Shown: positions 54,888-63,936 of the stretch, piece after piece | How the letters are laid out: each line of letters starts with the position of its first letter | Position numbering within the stretch: the first letter of the stretch is position 1 | DNA from: Limnohabitans sp. Rim8 | GTDB lineage: Bacteria; Pseudomonadota; Gammaproteobacteria; Burkholderiales; Burkholderiaceae_C | DNA: 64,000 bases | Assembly (NCBI GenBank): GCA_945897795.1 | Contig: CAMDFT010000004.1 | Location: 18,538-82,537 of the forward strand | Reading direction: 5' to 3' | Translations under genes and position numbers: made by a program | Notes under the pieces: generated by a model | Databases searched by the model: none | The model's input: only the letters and a program-made list of their open reading frames with translations | What the model was told of the DNA's origin: nothing

Positions 54888-57800
54888 TCAAGCCTTGCCA
54901 AACCCACCGCCGCCGGGCGTGTGGATCTCAAACACATCCCCCGCCTGCATCTCGACCTGGCCAATGTGCGCCAACTCTTGCACGCTGCCGTCGCTGCGCA
55001 CCACGCGGTTGATGCCCGGCAAGCCGCTGTGCCCGCCCGCCATGCCAAAGGCCGGATGGACGCGCCCGTTGGACAAAATGCCCGCCGTCATCGGCTCCAG
55101 AAAGCGCACACGCCGCACCCCGCCATCGCCACCATGCCAGCGCCCCGCGCCGCCTGAGCCTTGGCGGATCGCATAACTTTCCAGCCGCACCGGAAAGCTG
55201 AACTCCAACACCTCCGGGTCCGTCAGGCGTGAATTGGTCATATGGGTTTGCACCACCGAGGTGCCATCAAAACCACCCACCAACTGGCCTTGCGCGTCGA
55301 AGCGCCCACCCGCACCACTGCCGCCCGAAATCGTTTCGTAATACTGCACCCGCGCATTGCCGAAGGTGAAGTTGTTCATGGTGGGCTGGCTGCCCGCCAT
55401 CACACCCAATGCACCAAACAAGGCGTTGGTGATGCAGGTGGAGGTCTCCACATTGCCCGCCACCACCGAAGCCGGGGGATTGGGGTTGAGCATGGAGCCT
55501 TGAGGAATGATCACCTTGAGCGGCTTCAAGCAACCGGCGTTCAACGGGATGTCGTCGTCCACCAAACTGCGGAACACGTACAGCACCGCCGCCATGCACA
55601 CCGCACGCGGCGCGTTGAAGTTGTTAGGCAGCTGAGCACTGGTGCCGGTGAAATCAATCTCTGCCGTGCGCTCGGAAGCATTCACGCGCACCGCCACCTG
55701 GATCAGCGCCCCGTTGTCCAGCGGCAAAGTGAATTGCCCGTCTTTCAGGCGCGTGATGACACGGCGCACCGATTCTTCGGCGTTGTCCTGCACATGGCGC
55801 ATGTAGGCTTGCACCACGTCCAAGCCAAACTGCTCGACCATGCGGCGCAGCTCCTGCACGCCTTTTTCGTTGGCGGCAATTTGCGCCTTCAGGTCGGCCA
55901 TGTTTTGCGCAGGGTTGCGTGAAGGGTATTCACCGCTTTGCAGCAGCGCCACCATCTCGGCCTCGCGCAGGTGTCCCGCATCGACCAGCTTGACGTTGTC
56001 GATCTGCACGCCCTCTTCTTCGATGCGCGTCGAAAACGGTGGCATGGAGCCCGGCGTCAAGCCGCCCACATCGGCATGGTGCCCGCGTGAGCCGACATAA
56101 AACACTGGGGCAGCGTGACCCTCCAAATACACCGGCGTGATCACCGTGATGTCGGGCAAATGCGTGCCGCCGTGGTACGGGTCGTTCAGCACGAACACAT
56201 CGCCCGGCTGCATGCGGCCTTGGTTCTCCTTGATCACGGTCTGGATGCTCTCGCCCATCGAGCCCAAATGCACCGGCATGTGCGGCGCGTTGGCGATCAA
56301 GTGGCCTTCGGCGCTGAACAGCGCACACGAAAAGTCCAGGCGTTCTTTGATGTTGACCGAGTACGCCGTGTTTTGCAGCTGCAGCCCCATTTGCTCGGCG
56401 ATGTTCATGAACAGGTTGTTGAACACCTCCAGCAGCACCGGGTCGGCCTGGGTGCCTGCAGCATGCTGCACCGCCCGCGCTTGCACGCGCACCAGCAGCA
56501 AATGGTCCAGCGCGGTGAGGCGCGCTTGCCAACCCGCCTCCACCACCGTGGTGGCATTCTTCTCAGCAATGATGGCTGGGCCGTCGATCACGTCACCGGG
56601 GCGCATGTCTTCGCGCACCACCAGCGCGGCATCCTGCCACTCGGCCACGCCTTGGGCATTGGCGGCATACACCTGCACCGTGTCACGACGCGGCACATCG
56701 CGCTGCGGGTGCACGGCCAACACGGCTTCTTCGGGCGCGTCGCCGGGCAGCACCGCCTCGACCGAGACCGCCTCGACCACCAAGGCCTTGCCCTGCATCA
56801 AGAAAGCAAAGCGCTGTCGGTAAGCCACCTCAAAACCGGCCACCAATTGGGCTTGATCGCCCCAAGGCACGACCAGCGCCGAGTCGGTGCCTTCGTAGCG
56901 CAAGTGCGCGCGCTGGCGCAGCTCGATGTGGTCGGCACCTCCGGCATCCACCCCCATTTGCGCCAACAAGGCTTGGCGCGAGGTCTTGCCCAAAGCCTGC
57001 AAACGCTCGGCCATCAAAGGCATGGCCGCTGCATCCAAGCGCCGTTCAATCGATTCCTCGCGCATGACGTTCTGGTCGGCCAAACCCATGCCGTAGGCCG
57101 ATAGCACACCCGCCAGCGGGTGCACCATCACTTGCGACATGCCCAGAGCATCGGCCACCAGACAGGCATGCTGACCGCCCGCACCGCCAAAACATTGCAA
57201 GGTGTAGCGCGTCACGTCGTAACCCCGCGCCACCGAGATTTTCTTGATCGCGTTGGCCATCTGCTGCACCGCGATCTGGATGAAACCATGCGCCACATCT
57301 TCAGCCGCACGCCCGGTTTGTGTGGCCAGTTTTGCAAAATGCCCACGCACCACTTCAGCGTCCAGCGGCTGGTTGGCTTCTGGACCAAACACCGACGGAA
57401 AAAACCTCGGCTGCACCTTGCCCACCATCACGTTCGCATCGGTCACAGCCAGCGGCCCGCCGCGTCGGTAACTGGCAGGCCCAGGGTTAGCCCCTGCGCT
57501 TTGCGGCCCCACTCGAAAGCGCGCACCGTCATAGGCCAGCAAAGACCCGCCGCCTGCGGCCACGGTGTGAATGCTCATCATCGGCGCGCGCATGCGCACA
57601 CCCGCCACCTGGGTTTCAAACTCGCGCTCGAACTGCCCGGCAAAGTGCGACACATCGGTGGACGTGCCGCCCATGTCAAAGCCAATCACCTTATCGTGCC
57701 CCGCCAGCTGCGCCGTGCGGGCCATGCCGACAATGCCGCCCGCTGGGCCGCTCAAAATCGCGTCCTTGCCTGCAAACACCTGCGCGTCCGTGAGGCCGCC

Positions 57801-58550
57801 TGAAGACTGCATGAACATGAGCTTCACACCCGGCATTTCGCTGGCCACCTGGTTCACGTAGCGCCCCAAAATCGGTGACAAATACGCATCCACCACCGTG
57901 GTGTCGCCTCGGCTGACCAGCTTCATCATCGGGCTGGTCTGGTGCGAGGTGCTCACTTGCGTGAAACCCACCTCACGCGCCAGGCGCGCAGCAGCCAACT
58001 CGTGCGCCGTGTGCCGCCAGCCGTGCATGAACACGATGGCCACCGAACGCACCCCTTGCTGGTGCGAATGCTTCAATTGGGTGCGCAAATGCGCCTCATC
58101 CAAGGGCTGCAACACTTCCCCATCCACCGCCACGCGCTCTTGTGCCTCGACCACGGCGCTGTACAGCAACTCGGGCAAAACAATCTGACGGTCAAACAAA
58201 CGCGGGCGGTTTTGATACGCAATGCGCAGCGCGTCGCCAAAGCCCTGCGTGGTCACCAGCAGGGTGGCCTCGCCCTTGCGCTCCAGCAGCGCATTGGTGG
58301 CCACGGTGGTGCCCATCTTCACGCACTCGACCTGTTCGGGTGTGACTGGCTCACCAGCTTTCAGGCCCAGCAAATGACGGATGCCCGCAACCGCTGCGTC
58401 GCGGTATTGCTCTGGGTTTTCGCTCAGCAGCTTGTGCGTGACCAGCGTGCCGTCAGGTCGCTTGCCCACCACGTCGGTGAAGGTGCCGCCACGGTCGATC
58501 CAAAATTGCCAACGGTTTTTGCCAGCGGGTGTGATGGTGGATTCGCTCAT
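54888..58550 (-). CDS. 5-oxoprolinase (fused hydantoinase HyuA/HyuB type)
   Basis: A 1220-residue ATP-dependent amidohydrolase of the kind that opens 5-oxoproline to glutamate, with N-terminal HyuA (residues ~1-690) and C-terminal HyuB (from ~710). Landmarks are FWIDRGGTFTDVVGKRPDGT at the start, IGFDMGGTSTDVSHF (ATP site), GPQSAGANPGPASYRRGG, and in HyuB VNIKERLDFSCALF and PGDVFVLNDPYHGGTHLPDI. In many bacteria the two halves are separate genes. It is preceded by a MarR regulator and divergent from a TRAP transporter, consistent with uptake and breakdown of one compound. Confidence 0.93.
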   Translation of the reverse strand: MSESTITPAGKNRWQFWIDRGGTFTDVVGKRPDGTLVTHKLLSENPEQYRDAAVAGIRHLLGLKAGEPVTPEQVECVKMGTTVATNALLERKGEATLLVTTQGFGDALRIAYQNRPRLFDRQIVLPELLYSAVVEAQERVAVDGEVLQPLDEAHLRTQLKHSHQQGVRSVAIVFMHGWRHTAHELAAARLAREVGFTQVSTSHQTSPMMKLVSRGDTTVVDAYLSPILGRYVNQVASEMPGVKLMFMQSSGGLTDAQVFAGKDAILSGPAGGIVGMARTAQLAGHDKVIGFDMGGTSTDVSHFAGQFEREFETQVAGVRMRAPMMSIHTVAAGGGSLLAYDGARFRVGPQSAGANPGPASYRRGGPLAVTDANVMVGKVQPRFFPSVFGPEANQPLDAEVVRGHFAKLATQTGRAAEDVAHGFIQIAVQQMANAIKKISVARGYDVTRYTLQCFGGAGGQHACLVADALGMSQVMVHPLAGVLSAYGMGLADQNVMREESIERRLDAAAMPLMAERLQALGKTSRQALLAQMGVDAGGADHIELRQRAHLRYEGTDSALVVPWGDQAQLVAGFEVAYRQRFAFLMQGKALVVEAVSVEAVLPGDAPEEAVLAVHPQRDVPRRDTVQVYAANAQGVAEWQDAALVVREDMRPGDVIDGPAIIAEKNATTVVEAGWQARLTALDHLLLVRVQARAVQHAAGTQADPVLLEVFNNLFMNIAEQMGLQLQNTAYSVNIKERLDFSCALFSAEGHLIANAPHMPVHLGSMGESIQTVIKENQGRMQPGDVFVLNDPYHGGTHLPDITVITPVYLEGHAAPVFYVGSRGHHADVGGLTPGSMPPFSTRIEEEGVQIDNVKLVDAGHLREAEMVALLQSGEYPSRNPAQNMADLKAQIAANEKGVQELRRMVEQFGLDVVQAYMRHVQDNAEESVRRVITRLKDGQFTLPLDNGALIQVAVRVNASERTAEIDFTGTSAQLPNNFNAPRAVCMAAVLYVFRSLVDDDIPLNAGCLKPLKVIIPQGSMLNPNPPASVVAGNVETSTCITNALFGALGVMAGSQPTMNNFTFGNARVQYYETISGGSGAGGRFDAQGQLVGGFDGTSVVQTHMTNSRLTDPEVLEFSFPVRLESYAIRQGSGGAGRWHGGDGGVRRVRFLEPMTAGILSNGRVHPAFGMAGGHSGLPGINRVVRSDGSVQELAHIGQVEMQAGDVFEIHTPGGGGFGKA

Positions 58551-58583
58551 AAGTCGCTCAACAATCAGGATTCAAAAACAGGT

Positions 58584-59117
58584 TCACAAAGAGGCAGCGG
58601 CACGCGCAGCTTGGTCGTACATGCCCGAGAGCACGCGCAGCAATCGGGCCAACTCGCCAATGTCGCGGTTCAAGCCATCGTCGGCTTTCAGGGCGTCAAT
58701 CAAGCAGCTCTCACGGATGTCACGGTAGCGCTGCACATAAGCACGCCCTGCGTCGGTCGCGGCATAGGTCACCTCTTTGCCATGCTTTTGCGACATCACC
58801 ACACCCAAACCTTGCAGCTTCTTCAGGGCGTAATTCACCAAATGCGTGTCTTCGATGTTCATGATGAAACAGATGTCTGCCAGGCGTTTGTCGCGGGCAC
58901 GGTGCGTCACATGGTGCAGCACCAGCACATCGAGTGGCGTCAAATCCTTCAGGCCCGCCGCCGACATGCAGTGGATGATCCAGCGGTGAAAGGCGTTGCC
59001 TGCCACGATCAGGCCGAACTCGAACTCGCTCATCTCGGCGCTGTCGGGCGAGACCAGATGGGCCGAAGAGACGATGGGGTTGGCGTTCGCGATGGCAGTT
59101 GAATTTTTGCGCGGCAT
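58584..59117 (-). CDS. Winged-helix MarR-type regulator
   Basis: A 177-residue regulator with a winged helix at about residues 60-130 (LTPLDVLVLHHVTHRARDKR, LADICFIMNIEDTHLVNYAL, KKLQGLGVV). It is cotranscribed upstream of the oxoprolinase gene (33 nt), so local control of that gene and the divergent TRAP operon is the simple inference. The N-terminal ~28 residues (Asn/Ser/Ala-rich) are outside the fold. The 212-nt region to the TRAP gene contains no other gene. Confidence 0.88.
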   Translation of the reverse strand: MPRKNSTAIANANPIVSSAHLVSPDSAEMSEFEFGLIVAGNAFHRWIIHCMSAAGLKDLTPLDVLVLHHVTHRARDKRLADICFIMNIEDTHLVNYALKKLQGLGVVMSQKHGKEVTYAATDAGRAYVQRYRDIRESCLIDALKADDGLNRDIGELARLLRVLSGMYDQAARAAASL

Positions 59118-59329
59118 TGGAGGTGTTCAGACAAGTGAGGACTCAAAGTTTATGTCCGTTGATGACAATTTACCAACAATTTGTTGACATTAAGGGAAAA
59201 CACCGATCACACCCACGCCTCAACTTGCTTACAGTGAACCCCAGCCAGATGCACCCGATGCGCGCGCCAAGCGGGCACCTTTCTTGCACGGCCTGTTTGA
59301 CCGTTCATTCCACATTCACAGGAGTTCTC

Positions 59330-60304
59330 ATGCAACGTCGCGCCCTTCACCTCAGCCTGCTGGCTGGTCTGCTCGCTATCTCCGGCTTCGTGTCGGCCCA
59401 AACCAAATGGGACTTGCCTGCCGCTTACCCAGCCACCAACTTCCACTCGGTCAACATGATCCAGTTCGCGGCTGATGTGGACAAGGCCACGGCAGGCAAA
59501 CTCAAAATCACGGTGCACCCCGGTGCCTCGCTGTTCAAAGCCCCCGAAATCAAGCGTGCCGTGCAAGGTGGGCAAGCTCAGATTGGCGAAATTTTGCTGG
59601 CTGCATTCCAAAACGAATGGCAGATGTTCGGCGCTGATGGCCTGCCCTTTCTGGCCACCAGCTATGACGACTCGATGAAGCTCTACCGTGCCCAGCGCCC
59701 CATCCTGGAAAAGAAACTGGCCGAGCAAGGCATGATGCTGCTGTACGCAGTGGCTTGGCCTCCACAAGGCATTTACAGCAAGAAGCCCATCCAAAGTGCT
59801 GCCGACCTCAAGGGCAGCAAATGGCGCGCCTACAGCCCCTCCACATCGCGCATTGCCGAACTGGTGGGCGCGCAACCCGTGACGGTGCAAGCGGCTGAAC
59901 TCTCGCAGGCTCTGGCCACCGGGGTGGTTGAGTCCAACATGACCTCAGGCGCCACGGGCGTGGACAGCAAACTGTACGAACACCTCAAGTTCTACTACGA
60001 CGTGCAAGCCTGGCTGCCCAAGAACGCCATCATCGTCAACAAGAAAGCCTTTGACGCGCTCGACAAGCCCACCCAAGACGCAGTGGTCAAAGCCGCTGGC
60101 GAGGCCGAGACCCGCGGCTGGACAGCCTCGCGCAAGGTGAACACCGACACCATGGCCGTGCTCAAAGCCAACGGCATGACCATCGAGCCGCCATCGGCGC
60201 AACTGAAGGCCGACATGCAAAAAGTGGGTGAAACCATGGTTCGGGAATGGCTGAGCAAAGCCGGTCCTGAAGGTCAGGCCATGTTGGACGCTTTCCGTAA
60301 ATAA
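59330..60304 (+). CDS. TRAP transporter periplasmic receptor (DctP family)
   Basis: The periplasmic substrate-binding component of a TRAP transporter. The ATG at 59330, with AGGAG six bases upstream, gives a 324-residue precursor with signal peptide ending SGFVSAQ. It then reads KWDLPAAYPATNFHSVNMIQ and later GSKWRAYSPSTSRIAELVGA, a DctP-fold segment. Length is typical. The substrate is unknown, with 5-oxoproline or another cyclic amide compound suggested only by the divergent oxoprolinase gene. Confidence 0.92.
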   Translation: MQRRALHLSLLAGLLAISGFVSAQTKWDLPAAYPATNFHSVNMIQFAADVDKATAGKLKITVHPGASLFKAPEIKRAVQGGQAQIGEILLAAFQNEWQMFGADGLPFLATSYDDSMKLYRAQRPILEKKLAEQGMMLLYAVAWPPQGIYSKKPIQSAADLKGSKWRAYSPSTSRIAELVGAQPVTVQAAELSQALATGVVESNMTSGATGVDSKLYEHLKFYYDVQAWLPKNAIIVNKKAFDALDKPTQDAVVKAAGEAETRGWTASRKVNTDTMAVLKANGMTIEPPSAQLKADMQKVGETMVREWLSKAGPEGQAMLDAFRK

Positions 60305-60315
60305 GCCCACCCAAC

Positions 60316-60351
60316 CCCCTGGTGCGCACAGTGAGCACCAGGGGTTTTTTC
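60316..60351 (+). terminator. Terminator inside the TRAP operon
   Basis: A perfect 10-bp stem CCCCTGGTGC/GCACCAGGGG (9-nt loop) followed by six T, 12 nt after the receptor stop and 21 nt before the small permease. Partial termination would make more receptor than permease. Confidence 0.9.
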
Positions 60352-60371
60352 TTTGACGCGGAATTTTTCAG

Positions 60372-60872
60372 ATGCGAAAAACCCTGAACGCCCTCTACGA
60401 GGCCTCAGCCTGGTTGGCGGCTTTGCTCATGATCGGCGTGCTGCTGATGGTGCTGTTGTCTGTCGTGAGCCGTTTGCTGCACTTCCATGTGCCCGGCACC
60501 GATGCTTATGCCGGTTATGCCATGGCGGGGGCCGGCTTCATGGCCTTGGCGCACACGCTCAAACGCGGCGAGCACATCCGGGTGACGCTGATTTTGGGTC
60601 GACTCAAGGGCGTGGCACGGCACCGACTGGAACTTTGGGCGCTGACGGTGGCGTCGGTGCTGTCCTTGCTGCTGAGTTTTTTTGCTTGGCGACTGGCCTG
60701 GCAATCGCATCTGTTTCACGACATTTCGACGGGCAGCGACGCCACACCCTTGTGGATTCCGCAGATTTTGATGGGGCTGGGCAGCTCGGTGCTGTCGCTG
60801 GCTTTTCTGGACGAGTGGTGGCTGGAGTGGCGCGGCCAACGCGTGCACGGCCAGGAGGCTGGCCATGAATGA
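60372..60872 (+). CDS. TRAP transporter small permease (DctQ family)
   Basis: The 4-helix small membrane component of the TRAP transporter, 166 residues. Helices lie around residues 14-36, 50-66, 88-110 and 128-148 (WLAALLMIGVLLMVLLSVVS and LGSSVLSLAFLDEWWLEW). It overlaps the large permease gene by 8 nt, the usual arrangement, and the large permease has its own AGGAGG site within the end of this gene. Confidence 0.93.
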   Translation: MRKTLNALYEASAWLAALLMIGVLLMVLLSVVSRLLHFHVPGTDAYAGYAMAGAGFMALAHTLKRGEHIRVTLILGRLKGVARHRLELWALTVASVLSLLLSFFAWRLAWQSHLFHDISTGSDATPLWIPQILMGLGSSVLSLAFLDEWWLEWRGQRVHGQEAGHE

Positions 60873-62160
60873 CGTGCTGATCACATCGCTGCTGATCGTG
60901 TCGCTGTTCGCCTTGCTGGGCAGCGGTGTCTGGATCGGCCTGACCTTGGCCGGCGTGGCCTGGATCGGCATGGAGCTGTTCTCCACCCGCTCGGCGGGCG
61001 ATGCCATGGCATTGACCATTTGGGGCTCGGCCAGCAGCTGGACTCTCACGGCCTTGCCCTTGTTCGTTTGGATGGGAGAGATTCTGTTCCGTACCAAGCT
61101 CTCCGAAAGCATGTTTCGCGGCCTAGCCCCCTGGGTCAATGCCCTGCCCGGTCGTTTGCTGCACACCAACATTTTGGGCAGTACCATCTTTGCGGCGGTC
61201 TCGGGTTCGTCGGCGGCCACCTGCGCCACCATTGGCAAGATGAGCATCCCCGAACTGACGAAGCGCGGATATCCGGCCGACAAAATTGTCGGCTCTCTGG
61301 GCGGCGCCAGCACTTTGGGCCTGCTCATTCCGCCCTCCATCATCATGATCGTTTACGGCGTTGCCGCTGAGGTCTCGATTGCCAAACTGTTTGTAGCGGG
61401 TGTGATTCCAGGCCTGATGCTGGCGGCTCTCTTCAGTGGCTATTTGGTGATTTGGGCTTTGCGTCACCCCGATCAGGTGCCAGTTGCCGACGAGCGGATG
61501 AGCTTTGGCGAAAAACTGCGTGAATCGCGCCACCTGATCCCCGTGGTTTTGCTGATCAGCGGTGTCATTGGCTCCATTTACACCGGCATCGCCACCGCCA
61601 CCGAAGCTGCGGCCGTGGGCGTGGTGGGTGCCTTGCTGCTGTCGGCTGCGCAGGGCTCGCTCAACTGGGCCACCTTCCGCGAGGCGCTGATGGGCGCCAC
61701 ACGCCTTTACTGCATGATCGCGCTCATCCTGACGGGTGCTGCCTTTCTGACCTTGTCCATGGGCTACATCGGTTTGCCACGGCATTTGGCCGAATACGTC
61801 ACAGCCCTGCAGCTCTCACCTGCGGTGCTGATCATCGCGCTGGCCTTGTTTTACATGCTGCTCGGCTGCTTTCTGGATGGCATTTCCATGATCGTGCTGA
61901 CCATGGGCGTGATCTTGCCCACCGTCACGGCTGCAGGCATCGACCTGATTTGGTTTGGCATCTTTGTGGTCATCGTGGTCGAGATGGCGCAGATCACACC
62001 CCCGGTGGGCTTCAATCTGTTTGTGCTGCAAAGCATGACCCAGCGAGAAATCACCTGGATCGCCCGAGTGTGCATGCCCTACTTTTTCATCATGGCCCTG
62101 GCTTTGGCGCTGCTTTGGTGGTTTCCGGGCTTGGTGACTTGGCTGCCCTCGCGCATGTAA
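60865..62160 (+). CDS. TRAP transporter large permease (DctM family)
   Basis: The sodium-coupled large permease of the TRAP transporter, 431 residues with about 12 hydrophobic helices. Family stretches include VSGSSAATCATIGKMSIPEL, GGASTLGLLIPPSIIMIVYG and the C-terminal EMAQITPPVGFNLFVLQSMT. Its ATG follows AGGAGG. It ends the TRAP unit, and rdgC begins 105 nt later. Confidence 0.95.
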   Translation: MNDVLITSLLIVSLFALLGSGVWIGLTLAGVAWIGMELFSTRSAGDAMALTIWGSASSWTLTALPLFVWMGEILFRTKLSESMFRGLAPWVNALPGRLLHTNILGSTIFAAVSGSSAATCATIGKMSIPELTKRGYPADKIVGSLGGASTLGLLIPPSIIMIVYGVAAEVSIAKLFVAGVIPGLMLAALFSGYLVIWALRHPDQVPVADERMSFGEKLRESRHLIPVVLLISGVIGSIYTGIATATEAAAVGVVGALLLSAAQGSLNWATFREALMGATRLYCMIALILTGAAFLTLSMGYIGLPRHLAEYVTALQLSPAVLIIALALFYMLLGCFLDGISMIVLTMGVILPTVTAAGIDLIWFGIFVVIVVEMAQITPPVGFNLFVLQSMTQREITWIARVCMPYFFIMALALALLWWFPGLVTWLPSRM

Positions 62161-62265
62161 AGAAGTTTTTGCCCCACCGGAAAAATCGTCCAATTGCACT
62201 TGCTTGATCCTCTAAGATAGCCCCTTGTTCGGCCGATACTTGGGCCGAATTTTCTGAGGATTGAT

Positions 62266-63291
62266 GTGTTTAAAAATGTGATGGTTTACCGCATCGGCGA
62301 GGGCTTTGCGCCCGCATTGGCCGATGTGCAAGCGGCGCTGGAGCCGGTTCAGTTTGTGGAGTGTGGTGCTAGCCAGGACAAGTCGATTGGCTGGGTGCCG
62401 CCCCGGGGCGAAGCCCACGGGCCGTTGGTCGAATCGGTCTCGGGTCAGTGGATCATGAAGCTCATGATCGAGACCAAGGCCGTGCCCGGCAATGTGGTGC
62501 GCCGCAAGGTGGATGAACGCATCGCCGAGATCGAGGCTGCCACCGGTCGCAAGCCTGGCAAAAAAGAAAAGCGCGACCTGATGGACGACGCTCTGTTGTC
62601 GCTGCTGCCGCAGGCCTTTGCACGCCAATCCACCGTGCTGGTGTGGATGGACTTGGAGAACCGCCGTCTGGTGCTCAACGCAGGCAGCCAGGGCAAAGCC
62701 GACGAAGTCATGTCGGCGCTGATGAATGTGATGGGCGGCTTGTCTGTGTCCTTGATCCAGACCGTGACCTCGCCGCAAGCGGCCATGACGAAATGGCTCT
62801 TGGCGCAGACGTCCGACGAGTGGCCCGCTGACCTGACGGTGGAGCGCGAAACCGTGCTCAAGTCCACCGGCGAAGACGCCGCCAGCGTGCGCTTCACGCG
62901 CCACCACTTGGCCAACGACGATGTGCGCAAGCATGTGATGGAAGGCAAACTGCCCACGCAATTGGCGCTCAGCTGGGAGGGCCGCGTGGCCTTTGTGTTG
63001 ACCGAGACCCTGCAGCTGAAAAAAGTGCAGTACCTCGATGGCGTGATGGACGAGTCGGGCACCGACAAAAACGAAGACCGCTTTGACGCCGACGTGGCGC
63101 TGTCCACCGGCCTGCTGGGACCGCTGATCGACAGCCTGATCGAGGCCCTGAGTGGCGAGATGGAATTGGGTGCAGCGGCTGCCGACCCAGCACCGCCGAA
63201 CCCGACGCGCACTGTGGTGAATTCGACCCTGCAGACGAGTGCAGCGGGTGCAACGGGCGCAGCAGCGACCGACGAAGACCCGCCGTTTTAA
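62266..63291 (+). CDS. rdgC: Recombination-associated protein RdgC
   Basis: RdgC is a ring-shaped DNA-binding protein that limits RecA loading. The 341-residue product begins MFKNVMVYRI, the canonical start, here from GTG with TGAGGA upstream. The protein shows PPRGEAHGPLVESVSGQWIM and RKPGKKEKRDLMDDALLSLL, conserved stretches. The C-terminal Ala/Pro/Thr-rich tail after residue ~305 (ADPAPPNPTRTV) extends beyond E. coli RdgC (303) and looks disordered. Confidence 0.95.
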   Translation: MFKNVMVYRIGEGFAPALADVQAALEPVQFVECGASQDKSIGWVPPRGEAHGPLVESVSGQWIMKLMIETKAVPGNVVRRKVDERIAEIEAATGRKPGKKEKRDLMDDALLSLLPQAFARQSTVLVWMDLENRRLVLNAGSQGKADEVMSALMNVMGGLSVSLIQTVTSPQAAMTKWLLAQTSDEWPADLTVERETVLKSTGEDAASVRFTRHHLANDDVRKHVMEGKLPTQLALSWEGRVAFVLTETLQLKKVQYLDGVMDESGTDKNEDRFDADVALSTGLLGPLIDSLIEALSGEMELGAAAADPAPPNPTRTVVNSTLQTSAAGATGAAATDEDPPF

Positions 63292-63325
63292 TCGTCGGTA
63301 AACCCCAAGCGAAAGGACCCACGCC

Positions 63326-63715
63326 ATGCTCACGGTGATCGCGATTTGCCTGGGTGCTTGTGTGGGTGCGCTGTCGCGCTGGCAGCTGGGCCTGTGGCTC
63401 AACCCCAGCACCGCAAGCGCTGGCCTGCTGCCCTGGGGCACCTTGGCGGCCAACCTGATCGGTGGCTATTTGGTCGGTGTGTGCGTGGGCGTGTTCCAGC
63501 AACTGCCCGAGCTGGACCCGGTTTGGCGCTTGGCCCTGGTCACTGGTTTTCTGGGGGCACTCACCACTTTTTCCAGCTTTTCTGCCGAGGTGGTGGCCAT
63601 GCTGCAGCAAGGCCGATTTGCGCTGGCGGCAGGCACGGCCAGTTTGCACTTGTTCGGTTCATTGGCCCTCACGGTGCTGGGACTTAAAACCGTGGGTCTG
63701 CTCTGGGCGCGCTGA
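63326..63715 (+). CDS. crcB: Fluoride ion transporter CrcB (Fluc)
   Basis: CrcB/Fluc is a small dual-topology membrane protein that exports fluoride. The 129 residues contain four helices. Conserved elements are GALSRWQLG near the N-terminus, WGTLAANLIGGYLVGV and GFLGALTTFSSFSAEV, which carries the Phe and Thr/Ser residues lining the pore. No fluoride riboswitch was recognised in the 34 nt after rdgC, so it may be cotranscribed with rdgC. Confidence 0.95.
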   Translation: MLTVIAICLGACVGALSRWQLGLWLNPSTASAGLLPWGTLAANLIGGYLVGVCVGVFQQLPELDPVWRLALVTGFLGALTTFSSFSAEVVAMLQQGRFALAAGTASLHLFGSLALTVLGLKTVGLLWAR

Positions 63716-63936
63716 TCGAGCGAGGGGCGGATTTGCAACGATAGAAGGCATTGACGCTTTGACACCGAATTCCATAGTTTGGCAAAAGCGTCCCAAGCCT
63801 ACCCACTGGAGAATAGTGGCCCAGAGGAAGGTTTGATACAGCAACCGAATCAACCTATTTCCAGCAGTTGAAGTCTCACAAATCGTCTGCAAGCTAGACT
63901 GGTAGCCAGTTTCAACGGATTTACAGAGGTCACCAA
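63716..63936. other. Intergenic region without a recognised gene
   Basis: These 221 nt after crcB hold no ORF with a recognisable domain. The segment TTGACG-N17-ATAGTT near 63750 could be a weak promoter for the gene starting at 63937. Confidence 0.4.
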
